A stretch of 64,000 bases of DNA from Cellulosimicrobium arenosum. Lineage in GTDB: Bacteria > Actinomycetota > Actinomycetes > Actinomycetales > Cellulomonadaceae. The notes under the pieces were generated by a model. The model ran no database searches. It was not told the origin of the DNA and saw only the letters and a list, made by a program, of their open reading frames with translations. The position numbers and the translations under genes are program-made. Below are positions 17,800 through 25,271 of the stretch, piece after piece (the stretch's first letter is position 1; every line of letters begins with the position of its first letter). Location: NCBI RefSeq assembly GCF_014837295.1, contig NZ_JACYHB010000004.1:186001-250000 (forward strand), given 5' to 3'.

Positions 17800-18137
17800 C
17801 GAACATCGTGCTCAACGTCCTGGTCCTCGTCGTGCTGGTCGCGGTGTCGTGGCGCGGGCTGCGACGGTTGCGCCCCGGACCGGTGCTGCTGACCGTCCTG
17901 GTGCTGTGCGTCCTCACGCTGGTCTTCGACACGCTCATGATCGCGGCCGACCTGTACGTCTACCACCCCGACCGGATCCTCGGGATCTACGTGTGGGGTG
18001 CCCCGCTCGAGGACTTCGCCTACGCGATCGCGGCAGCACTGGCGATGCCGGTGCTGTGGACCGTGCTCGGGCGCCGTGGCCCGGGGGGCAGCAGCGACCC
18101 CCAGGACCGTCGGACCGGCGACGAGGTCGAGCCGTGA
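17796..18137 (+). CDS. crtYf: Lycopene epsilon-cyclase subunit, CrtYf-like
   Basis: This 113-aa membrane protein with three helices is the second half of the cyclase. It has the family segment GIYVWGAPLEDFAYAIAAAL preceded by FDTLMIAADLYVYHPDRILG. Both Ye and Yf copies carry the acidic PxE(E/D) motif expected in the active site. GTG 17796 overlaps the previous stop, and its own stop overlaps crtEb by 4 bp. The short polar C-terminal tail is typical. Confidence 0.9.
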   Translation: MTNIVLNVLVLVVLVAVSWRGLRRLRPGPVLLTVLVLCVLTLVFDTLMIAADLYVYHPDRILGIYVWGAPLEDFAYAIAAALAMPVLWTVLGRRGPGGSSDPQDRRTGDEVEP

Positions 18138-19006
18138 GGGCGGTGCTCGCCGCGTCCCGGCCGTTCTCCTGGATCAACACCGCCTACCCGTTCGCCGCCG
18201 GCTACCTCATGGCCACCGGCGGTCGGGTCGACGCCGCGCTCGTCGTGGGCACGCTGTACTTCCTGGTCCCGTACAACCTGCTGATGTACGGCATCAACGA
18301 CGTGTTCGACTACGAGAGCGACCTGCGCAACCCGCGCAAGGGCGGGATCGAAGGGGCGCTCGCAGACCCCGGGACGGCGCGGGTGACCCACCGCAGGATC
18401 CTGTGGGCGTGCGCGCTGACGAACGTGCCGCTCGTGCTGTGGTTGCTCGCGCTCGGGGACGGGTGGGCAGCGCTCACGCTGCTGCTCGTGGTGTTCGGCG
18501 TCGTCGCCTACTCAGCACCGGTGCTGCGGTTCAAGGAGCGCCCGTTCCTGGACTCGTTCACGTCCGCGATGCACTTCGCCGGGCCGTTGCTCTACGCGCT
18601 CGTCCTCGTCGACGCGGATCTCGCGGCGCGCTCGGTGTGGCCCGTGCTGGTCGGGTTCGTCCTGTGGGGGATGGCCTCGCACGCGTTCGGGGCGGTGCAG
18701 GACGTGCGCGCGGACCGGGAAGCGGGCATCGGGTCGGTCGCGACCGTGATCGGCGCGCACGCGACCGTGCTCGGCGCCGCCGGGGCGTACGTCGGGGCCG
18801 CCGTCGTGCTCGCGGTGCTGCCCTGGCCGGGCGTGCTCGCCGTCGTGCTCCCGCTGCCGTACGCGGCGAACGTCCTGCGGTTCCGCGACGTGCGGGACGG
18901 CGACTGCGAACGCGCGAACACCGGCTGGCGCACGTTCCTGTGGCTCAACCTCGTCACGGGGTTCCTCGTGACGATGCTGCTGATCGCGACCGGACTGACG
19001 CGCTGA
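18134..19006 (+). CDS. crtEb: Lycopene elongase (UbiA-family prenyltransferase), CrtEb-like
   Basis: This 290-aa UbiA-superfamily enzyme adds C5 units to lycopene to give C50 carotenoids. It has the Asp-rich motif N55-D-V-F-D59 in MYGINDVFDYESD and the second motif DVRADREAGIGS, with about eight transmembrane helices. GTG 18134 overlaps the crtYf stop. The gene order B-I-Ye-Yf-Eb is the decaprenoxanthin/sarcinaxanthin arrangement, so the product is probably a yellow C50 carotenoid. The stop is 30 bp from the convergent M15 peptidase gene. Confidence 0.92.
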   Translation: MRAVLAASRPFSWINTAYPFAAGYLMATGGRVDAALVVGTLYFLVPYNLLMYGINDVFDYESDLRNPRKGGIEGALADPGTARVTHRRILWACALTNVPLVLWLLALGDGWAALTLLLVVFGVVAYSAPVLRFKERPFLDSFTSAMHFAGPLLYALVLVDADLAARSVWPVLVGFVLWGMASHAFGAVQDVRADREAGIGSVATVIGAHATVLGAAGAYVGAAVVLAVLPWPGVLAVVLPLPYAANVLRFRDVRDGDCERANTGWRTFLWLNLVTGFLVTMLLIATGLTR

Positions 19007-19036
19007 CCGCGACGCGTCCTGTCGCCTGTCGCGCGG

Positions 19037-20404
19037 TCACGGCTGGACGCCGTACTCCCAGTGCCACGGCTCGTTCTTGGACCCGCCCGCGCGAGCCCAG
19101 TCCGGGTTGTCCCACCCGAAGGCGGGGGCGTTCTCCCGCATCCAGGTGTACTGCGCGGTGCCGTAGCTCTGGAGGCCGCCGCCGAGGTCGAGCGCCTGGC
19201 CCCACCCGTGGTTCGACGTGCCCGGAACGGCGGCCAGCCAACCGCGTGTCGCCTTCACCGCGACCTGCGACCCGTACGAGCGGTACGAGTCGGTCACCGA
19301 GATGTCGGTCCCGAACGCCTCACGGTAGGCCGTGTTGAGCTTCTCGACCTGGTGCGCCGCGTCGCAGCGCAGCAGCTGACCGGAGGCGAAGGACAGCTCG
19401 CACAGCGCGGACGAGGGGATCTGGCCGTTCCCGTACGACGCGGTCGAGGCCGCCCACTCGTCGAGCTGTGCCTTCTCCTGCTGCTCCTTCTTGCGCTTCG
19501 CCTCCGCCTTGCGCTCGGCGACCTCCTCCGGGGTCGGGCCGGGGACGACCTCGACCGTGCCGGTCTCGGTCTCGTCGAGGAGCGCCCGGAGCTCGGCCGT
19601 GAGGGTCTCCACCTCGGCAGCAGGCTCGACGGCAGCGTCGAGGGTGTCCACGCCGTCGGCCGTCTCGTCCGCTGCGCCGTCCGTCGTCGCGCCGTCGGTG
19701 CCCTCGGTGCCCTCGGTGCCCTCGGTGCCTTCGGAGTTCGCCGGTGCCTCGGCGTCCTCGGCGTCCTTGGTGTCCGCGGTGTCCGCGGTGTCCGCGGTGT
19801 CCTCGGACGCCGGTCCGGTGCTCTCGTCGGCGGCGGGCGTCGGCGTCTCCTGCTCGAGCAGGGGGGCCCGGCCGAGGCCGCCGCGGCTCGCGGCGTCGTC
19901 GAGCCGCTCGACGCGGACGTCGGAGGAGGCGAGGGACGGGGCGTCCTGTGCCTCGTCCGCGGTGGGTGCGTCGGCGTCGTCGGGCAGCCGGTGCTGCGAC
20001 GCCGTGCCGGAGAGGGCCTCGCTGAGACGCGCCCGGGTCGCCTCGATCTTCTCGAGCCTGCCCGCCGGGATCCCTTCGGCGCCCTCGCTCGTGACGTACT
20101 GCGCCTGCACGAGCGCATCCCGTGCGGCGTGCGCGGCCTCGACGGTGCCGGCCCCGAGCGGTTGCATCGTCGGGGTCAGGGTCCCGGCCGTCGTCGGGAA
20201 CGAGGTCGCGCTCGACGTGGACGTCCCCGGCCCGACGAACGCGGTAGCGGTCGTGCTCGCGGTCAGGGCGAGCGCGGCGATCGCTGCGCCCGCGCCGAAC
20301 GCCGAACGCCGACGGTCGCCGCGCGTGACGGCGTGGGTGCTACGGCGGACCGTGACGGCCAGGGCGACGAGCAGGGGGACCCTCTGCTGGGAGTGGCGGC
20401 CCAT
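19037..20404 (-). CDS. Exported M15-family (VanY-like) peptidase with long acidic linker
   Basis: This 455-aa protein has an N-terminal signal/anchor (about residues 37-57) and a long Glu/Asp/Thr/Ala-rich low-complexity linker with EGT and TAD tripeptide repeats. A short coiled-coil-like segment (AERKAEAKRKKEQQEKAQLD) follows, then a C-terminal VanY D,D-carboxypeptidase-type domain in the last ~125 residues: DSYRSYGSQV, PGTSNHGWGQALDLGGG and EPWHWEYG, which contain the zinc ligands. It likely trims peptidoglycan. ATG 20404 has no clear Shine-Dalgarno, so the start is less certain than the frame. The repeats are coded by near-identical 9-bp units and are prone to slippage. Confidence 0.88.
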   Translation of the reverse strand: MGRHSQQRVPLLVALAVTVRRSTHAVTRGDRRRSAFGAGAAIAALALTASTTATAFVGPGTSTSSATSFPTTAGTLTPTMQPLGAGTVEAAHAARDALVQAQYVTSEGAEGIPAGRLEKIEATRARLSEALSGTASQHRLPDDADAPTADEAQDAPSLASSDVRVERLDDAASRGGLGRAPLLEQETPTPAADESTGPASEDTADTADTADTKDAEDAEAPANSEGTEGTEGTEGTDGATTDGAADETADGVDTLDAAVEPAAEVETLTAELRALLDETETGTVEVVPGPTPEEVAERKAEAKRKKEQQEKAQLDEWAASTASYGNGQIPSSALCELSFASGQLLRCDAAHQVEKLNTAYREAFGTDISVTDSYRSYGSQVAVKATRGWLAAVPGTSNHGWGQALDLGGGLQSYGTAQYTWMRENAPAFGWDNPDWARAGGSKNEPWHWEYGVQP

Positions 20405-20815
20405 TCAGCGGCCTGCGCAGGAGAGGTGGAGGACGCACGCGGTGCCGGGCCGGCGCCGCGCCAGGGTCGGGTGCTTCGTCACGTACGGGTTCCGTTCGTC
20501 GGGAGGGCGGGCCACGGTGCGCCGGGCCGTGGGATCGCTACCAGGGCGCCGCACCGCGACACGGTCGTGCTGAAGAGGGTGGTCGAGCGCGAGGCGGTGG
20601 CCCCGGGCACGACGACGCCGGCAGAGGCCGGTGCGTTCGCAGGGCCGGTCCGTCTGTCGGCTCGTCCCATCATGAACCAGGTACGCGTCCGGCTGGTCAC
20701 CTTCGAGCGGGGGACGGCGGCGAATGCGGTGCCGACCCTGTGCTCAGGGTGTGAAGAAGGTACGTGTCGCGCGTCCGGGCGGGTCGTCCTGGATTCCCGA
20801 GCCACGACGAACGGG
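20405..20815. other. 411-bp intergenic region upstream of the M15 peptidase gene
   Basis: No convincing gene or known RNA motif was recognised. A 6-bp stem hairpin (ACCCTG at 20735-20740 with CAGGGT at 20745-20750) lies downstream of the minus-strand gene ending at 20816 and could be a weak terminator. I looked for a ydaO-type cyclic-di-AMP riboswitch, common before actinobacterial wall hydrolases, and did not find its conserved segments. Confidence 0.45.
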
Positions 20816-21232
20816 TCAGGTCTCCACCGCGGTGCCGACCTCGACGAGCGCGAGCAGAGCGGACGCGTACGCGTCGGCGGCGTCGGCCGCGTCGAACTCC
20901 CGGACGGTGCCGAGCCGGTCGGTGCGCACGACGAACCCGTCCGCCACCGTCGAGAGGGAGCAGAACGTGCTGCCGAGCAGCGCGCGCAGCTGGTGCTCGA
21001 GCGGGTGCCACAGGGCGTCCTCGAGAGCGACCGAGTCGAGCGCCCACTCCGTGGTCCCGTTGAAGCCCAGGACCACGCCCGTGTCGAACTCGTGCGGTTC
21101 GATCGTCATGTCGCTCACCGTGAACACGTCGCCGGTCGACCCTGTGGACAGCAGCCGGAAACGGTCGCCGGAGACGGGGGACCATCGCAGCCCGGCGTCA
21201 CGCAGCGCGCATGCCCGTTCCCACGAGATCAT
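20816..21232 (-). CDS. Conserved actinobacterial protein of unknown function
   Basis: This 138-aa soluble protein contains LRDAGLRWSPVSGDRF, DVFTVSDMTI and the FNGTTEWALDSV block. I recall this family as often labelled 'pilus assembly protein CpaE' in databases, but no CpaE ATPase motif is present, so I do not use that name. ATG 21232 follows TAGGCT by 7 nt (minus strand), pointing to a leaderless transcript. It is divergent from mscS, whose own -10 lies in the same 56-bp gap. Confidence 0.75.
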   Translation of the reverse strand: MISWERACALRDAGLRWSPVSGDRFRLLSTGSTGDVFTVSDMTIEPHEFDTGVVLGFNGTTEWALDSVALEDALWHPLEHQLRALLGSTFCSLSTVADGFVVRTDRLGTVREFDAADAADAYASALLALVEVGTAVET

Positions 21233-21288
21233 GCGGGCCAGCCTAGGACCGGACCGCGGGCGTTGCCCGTCGTGCCTACTCTGGCGGC

Positions 21289-22842
21289 ATGGAACCGGAG
21301 ATCGAAGGGGCCACCGACCTCCTGGTGACGGCGGTGGCGGTGGCGGCGAGCATCGTGGTCGCGCTGCTCGTGGGCGTGATCCTCTCGGCCGTCGTGCGCC
21401 GGGCGGGCCGTCGCAACGAGCTGATGCGAGACCTGTCCTACCGCCTGCGTCGTCCGGACCGGGCGGTGCTCCTGGTCGTGGCGGTGTGGCTCGCGGTGCG
21501 GGCCACGACCGACGCGAGCACGCCGTGGCTGCCCGCGGTCGAGCACCTCCTGCTGATCGCACTCATCGTCGTCGTGGCCTGGTGGGTGGGCGCGTTCGCG
21601 TTCGTCCTCGAGGACTCGGCCTTGCAGCGCTTCCGCGTCGACAACGCGGACAACCGGCACGCGCGCCGGGTGCGCACGCAGATCACGGTCGTGCGGCGCC
21701 TCACCGTCGCGGTGATCGTCGTGTGCGGGATCGCGGGCGTGCTGCTGACCTTCGACGCCGCGCGTGCCGCGGGAGCGAGCCTGCTCGCGTCGGCGGGACT
21801 GATCTCCATCGTCGCGGGCCTCGCGGCGCAGACGTCGCTCGCGAACGTGTTCGCGGGGATGCAGATCGCGTTCACCGACGCGATCCGGGTCGACGACGTC
21901 GTCGTGCTCGAGGGCGAGTGGGGTCGGATCGAGGAGATCACCATGACGTACGTCGTGGTGCACCTGTGGGACGACCGGCGGCTCATCATGCCGTCCACCT
22001 ACTTCACGACGACGCCGTTCCAGAACTGGACCCGCCGCGCGGCCGACCTGCTCGGGACGGTGGAGCTCGACCTGGACTTCACGGCGCCGGTCGGAGCGAT
22101 GCGCGCCGAGCTGAGGCGTCTGCTCTCGCTGACCGAGCTGTGGGACGAGCGCGTGGGAATCCTCCAGGTGACCGACGCGGTCGGCGGATACGTCCGCGTC
22201 CGCGCGCTCGTCAGCGCGAGCGACGCGCCCACGCTGTTCGACCTGCGGTGCTTCGTCCGCGAGGGTCTCGTGGACTGGCTCCAGCGCGCCGCGCCCGGGG
22301 CGCTGCCCCGCTACCGGCTCGCGGACGCGTGGTCCCTGCTCCCCGACGACGCGGGGTCCGCGACGGGGCACGAGCCGTCCTCGCCCGGCGGGGACGGGAC
22401 GGCACCCGCCGTCGGCACCGCACCTGCCGCGGACCTCCCGGTGCCGCCTGCCCGGCCCCCTCGCCTGCCCACGAACCGGGGTGCGCTGCGTGCGGACGCG
22501 CCCGTCGTCGTCGGGCGGCTGCGCGCCGCCGGGGGCGGGACCCGGGCGGGCGCCCGGCCGGACGACGACCGGACGGAGCTGCTCCCCGCCCAGGACGGTG
22601 CACGCACCGACGAGGAGGTCCCCGAAGCGGCCGAGTCGGCATTCTTCAGCGGCACGGCGGAGGGCGAGGAACGCTCCCGCGCGTTCGCGGGCCCGGGCCA
22701 CGAGGCGATCGAGGAACGGGAGCGCACGGCCGAGAACGCCGCGGTCCGCGAGGAGGAGTGGCGAGAGGTCGGGCCCGACGGCGCGGCGGCCGACGGCGAC
22801 TCGGCGCACGACGAGGCGGCCGACCGACGCCCGGGGGGCTAG
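21289..22842 (+). CDS. MscS-family mechanosensitive channel
   Basis: This 517-aa membrane protein has four hydrophobic segments in its first ~190 residues, ending in the MscS pore-lining helix (SLLASAGLISIVAGLAAQTS, then LANVFAGMQIAFTD). A beta domain (DAIRVDDVVVLEGEWGRIEE, then PSTYFTTTPFQNWTR) and an alpha/beta vestibule follow. A long, probably disordered, charged tail (about residues 350-517) is unusual and rich in Asp, Glu, Ala and Gly. It should gate solute release during hypo-osmotic shock. ATG 21289 is 6 nt after TACTCT, so the message is probably leaderless. Confidence 0.92.
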   Translation: MEPEIEGATDLLVTAVAVAASIVVALLVGVILSAVVRRAGRRNELMRDLSYRLRRPDRAVLLVVAVWLAVRATTDASTPWLPAVEHLLLIALIVVVAWWVGAFAFVLEDSALQRFRVDNADNRHARRVRTQITVVRRLTVAVIVVCGIAGVLLTFDAARAAGASLLASAGLISIVAGLAAQTSLANVFAGMQIAFTDAIRVDDVVVLEGEWGRIEEITMTYVVVHLWDDRRLIMPSTYFTTTPFQNWTRRAADLLGTVELDLDFTAPVGAMRAELRRLLSLTELWDERVGILQVTDAVGGYVRVRALVSASDAPTLFDLRCFVREGLVDWLQRAAPGALPRYRLADAWSLLPDDAGSATGHEPSSPGGDGTAPAVGTAPAADLPVPPARPPRLPTNRGALRADAPVVVGRLRAAGGGTRAGARPDDDRTELLPAQDGARTDEEVPEAAESAFFSGTAEGEERSRAFAGPGHEAIEERERTAENAAVREEEWREVGPDGAAADGDSAHDEAADRRPGG

Positions 22843-22885
22843 CGGCCCCTGGGCGACCGCGGTCGGCGACCCGGCGCGGCGACCG

Positions 22886-23653
22886 TCAGCCCGGCGGCGT
22901 CGTGGTGAGCTCGGGCACCTCGAGGTCGCGGTCGGCGAACGGTGCCCGCAGCAGCGTCGCGGTGGCCCACCCCCGCGTGAGGAGACCGGTGTCGGAGTGG
23001 GGCTCGGAGTGCCGCTCCGTCCCCGAGTACTGGAGCATGAGGTGGCGGTCGTCGTCCTCGTGGATGCTGGCCTGCACCAGGCCGAACGTCGCGAGCGGCG
23101 CATTGCGCAGCCCCCGCAGCCTGTCGGGTGCGCAGTCGGGCACGTTGACGTTGAGCGTGCGGCCGTCGAGCGGTGTCCGGCGCACCCAGCCCAGGACGTG
23201 GTCCGTCACCGACCGGACCGTCTCCCAGTGCCGTGGCTCCGTGGCGTCCACCGACACCGCGATCGAGGCGATGCCGTGCGCGGTCGCGGAGAACGCCGCG
23301 CCCACGGTGCCAGAGTGCAGGATCGCGTTCCCGGTGTTCGCGCCCTTGTTCACCCCGGAGAGCACGAGGTCCGGCTTCGGCCCGAACCCCCCGTACGCCG
23401 CGACGAACGCGATGAGCGCCGGCGCGGCGCGCACCGCGAACGACTCGACGCCCTCCGGCACCCCGGGCGCGCCGCGCGGCTCCACCACGAGCCGCCCGTC
23501 GCGCTCGGCGCCGAGGAGCGACGCGCTCGCTCCCGACGACTCGCGGGCCGGGGCCGCGACCACGACCTCGTAGCCGGCGTCGAGCGCCGCGCCCACCAGC
23601 ACGGAGAGGCCGGCGGACTCGATCCCGTCGTCGTTCGTCACGAGTGCGCGCAT
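22886..23653 (-). CDS. surE: 5'/3'-nucleotidase SurE
   Basis: This 255-aa metal-dependent phosphatase removes phosphate from nucleoside monophosphates. The acidic metal-site motif is at the N-terminus (ALVTNDDGIESAG), followed by APARESSGASAS and SGVNKGANTGNAILHSGTV. Start ATG 23653 has an excellent AGGAGG. It lies 32 bp after the pfkB-family gene on the same strand, so the two probably form an operon. It is convergent with mscS; a 12-bp palindrome CGACCGCGGTCG (22854-22865) sits between them. Confidence 0.95.
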   Translation of the reverse strand: MRALVTNDDGIESAGLSVLVGAALDAGYEVVVAAPARESSGASASLLGAERDGRLVVEPRGAPGVPEGVESFAVRAAPALIAFVAAYGGFGPKPDLVLSGVNKGANTGNAILHSGTVGAAFSATAHGIASIAVSVDATEPRHWETVRSVTDHVLGWVRRTPLDGRTLNVNVPDCAPDRLRGLRNAPLATFGLVQASIHEDDDRHLMLQYSGTERHSEPHSDTGLLTRGWATATLLRAPFADRDLEVPELTTTPPG

Positions 23654-23685
23654 CGAGAGGTCCTCCTGGGTCGGTCCGTTCGGGT

Positions 23686-24654
23686 TCAGGTCTCGCGCAC
23701 GGTCACGCGTCGCGCGAAGCGTTCGATCTGGTCGCGGCGGCCCGTGCCGAGCCCTCGGCGCGTCACGTTGAGCGCGCCCGCCGCGGCACCGAGCCGGACG
23801 GCGTCGGGCAGCTCGAGGCCGCGACCCAGCCCGACGGCGATCCCCGCGGTCATCGAGTCGCCCGCCCCCCGGTGGTCCACGGTCGTGACCCGGGGCGTGC
23901 GGATGCGGTAGGTGTGCTCGCGCGTGACCAGCAGCGAGGGGTGCTGCGCCCGGGAGACGACGACGGCGCGCGGGCCCGCCGCCGCCATGTCCTGCGCCGC
24001 CACGAGCAGGGACTGCTCGGAGTCGTCGGGGCTGAAGCCGCCGTCGACCATCTCTTCGTGGCTGATCTTCAGGACGGCGCCCGGGGCCTCGGCGACGGCG
24101 CGGGCCTGGTCGGCGGAGAGGTCCGCGACGACCGTCCGGTCGGACGCGTGCAGGTCGTTCGCGAGGCGGGCGAAGAAGCTCGCAGGCACCCCGATCGCCG
24201 TCTCCGAGCCGGTGAGGATGGTCACGCCCGCGTCCAGCGCGCTGACGAGCACCGTCCCGTACAGGTCGTCGACCTCGTGCCGGTTCAGCGGGTAGGGGTC
24301 CATCGTGACGACCTCGGTGCGCTCGCCGCTGCGGCGGTCGTGCACCCACCCGCCGTTGCCGCCGGTCTGCGTGGCCCGCACGTCGAGGTGCTCCGCGCGC
24401 GCGAGGTGCGCCGCGACCTGCCCCGTCTCGCCGCCGAACGGGCCGCACACGATCACGTGCGCGCCGAGCGAGTAGGCCATGCGGCCGAGCCACAGGCCCT
24501 GGCCGCCCGGGTGCACGTGGATCTCGGGGGACGCCTCGTGCGGTCCGGCCGGCTCGATCTCGATCGTGAGCATCGGCGTGAGCGCGAGCACGCACACGCT
24601 CGGCGAGCGTGGCTCGTCGGGTTCGGCGGACGTGGGACCGGGTGGCGTCGCCAT
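23686..24654 (-). CDS. PfkB-family carbohydrate kinase (1-phosphofructokinase-like)
   Basis: This 322-aa ribokinase-fold kinase has an N-terminal GGQGLWLGRMAYSLGA segment and the catalytic anion-hole/base motif VDHRGAGDSMTAGIAVGLG near the C-terminus. The sugar specificity cannot be read; the start (ALTPMLTIEIEP) resembles 1-phosphofructokinase and tagatose-6-phosphate kinases. ATG 24654 lies 6 nt after TAGCCT on the minus strand, indicating a leaderless message. It is first in an operon with surE and divergent from a lipoprotein gene. Confidence 0.88.
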   Translation of the reverse strand: MATPPGPTSAEPDEPRSPSVCVLALTPMLTIEIEPAGPHEASPEIHVHPGGQGLWLGRMAYSLGAHVIVCGPFGGETGQVAAHLARAEHLDVRATQTGGNGGWVHDRRSGERTEVVTMDPYPLNRHEVDDLYGTVLVSALDAGVTILTGSETAIGVPASFFARLANDLHASDRTVVADLSADQARAVAEAPGAVLKISHEEMVDGGFSPDDSEQSLLVAAQDMAAAGPRAVVVSRAQHPSLLVTREHTYRIRTPRVTTVDHRGAGDSMTAGIAVGLGRGLELPDAVRLGAAAGALNVTRRGLGTGRRDQIERFARRVTVRET

Positions 24655-24723
24655 CAGACGAGGCTAGGGCGTGCGGCCCGTCTCCACCGCTCGGGAGCGG
24701 GTTCCCCAGGAGGGGGTGGTTTC

Positions 24724-25221
24724 ATGGCGTCCATGGAGATCTTCCCCGTGCGGCGCGCCGTCGCCACCGCCCTCGCGGCGTCGCTGTCCGTCGTGCTGCT
24801 CGCCGCCTGCTCCCCGGACGACGACGAGCCGCAGGGCCCCGCGGCGTCGGGCACGGCGTCGGGCACGACGGACCCCGACGAGCCGCTCACCGCGAAGGAC
24901 GCGTGCGCCGCGATGTACATCGAGGGAGACCCGCCGCTCGAGCGGGCCGTCGGCGACGCGCTCGTGGGCGTCAGCGAGGGCCTCGACCAGGACGGCGCGG
25001 CCGAGATGACCACGGTCGGGATCCGGCTCGGGTCGTTGTCCACGAAGGTGCCCGCGGAGTTCGACGACGCGGTCGCCCAGGTCCGCGTGCCCTTCCTGCA
25101 GCTCCAGACCGCGCTCGACGCGGGGACCGAGCAGTCCGTGGACCTCGACGTCGCGTCCGCGCGCGAGGGGCTCGTGGCCTACCGCGCCCTGTGCGAGGAC
25201 GAGGGCTACGCGTTCGACTGA
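24724..25221 (+). CDS. Putative lipoprotein of unknown function
   Basis: This 165-aa protein has a lipobox at the end of a signal sequence (SVVLLAACSP), then a Gly/Thr/Asp-rich linker, and an alpha-helical domain with conserved-looking Cys residues (DACAAM and ALCEDEGY). Those two Cys could form a disulfide. ATG 24724 has a strong AGGAGGGGG. ATG 24733 is also possible. Nothing indicates the ligand. The neighbouring downstream gene is on the same strand, 50 bp away. Confidence 0.8.
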   Translation: MASMEIFPVRRAVATALAASLSVVLLAACSPDDDEPQGPAASGTASGTTDPDEPLTAKDACAAMYIEGDPPLERAVGDALVGVSEGLDQDGAAEMTTVGIRLGSLSTKVPAEFDDAVAQVRVPFLQLQTALDAGTEQSVDLDVASAREGLVAYRALCEDEGYAFD

Positions 25222-25271
25222 CCGCGGGCTCCCGGGACGGGTTTGCGCCGCGGGCGCCGGGCGGGCACCGT

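Noticed and set aside
20405-20815. Possible ydaO (cyclic-di-AMP) riboswitch before the M15 peptidase gene
   Set aside because: The expected conserved segments were not found on the minus strand. Only a short hairpin is present.
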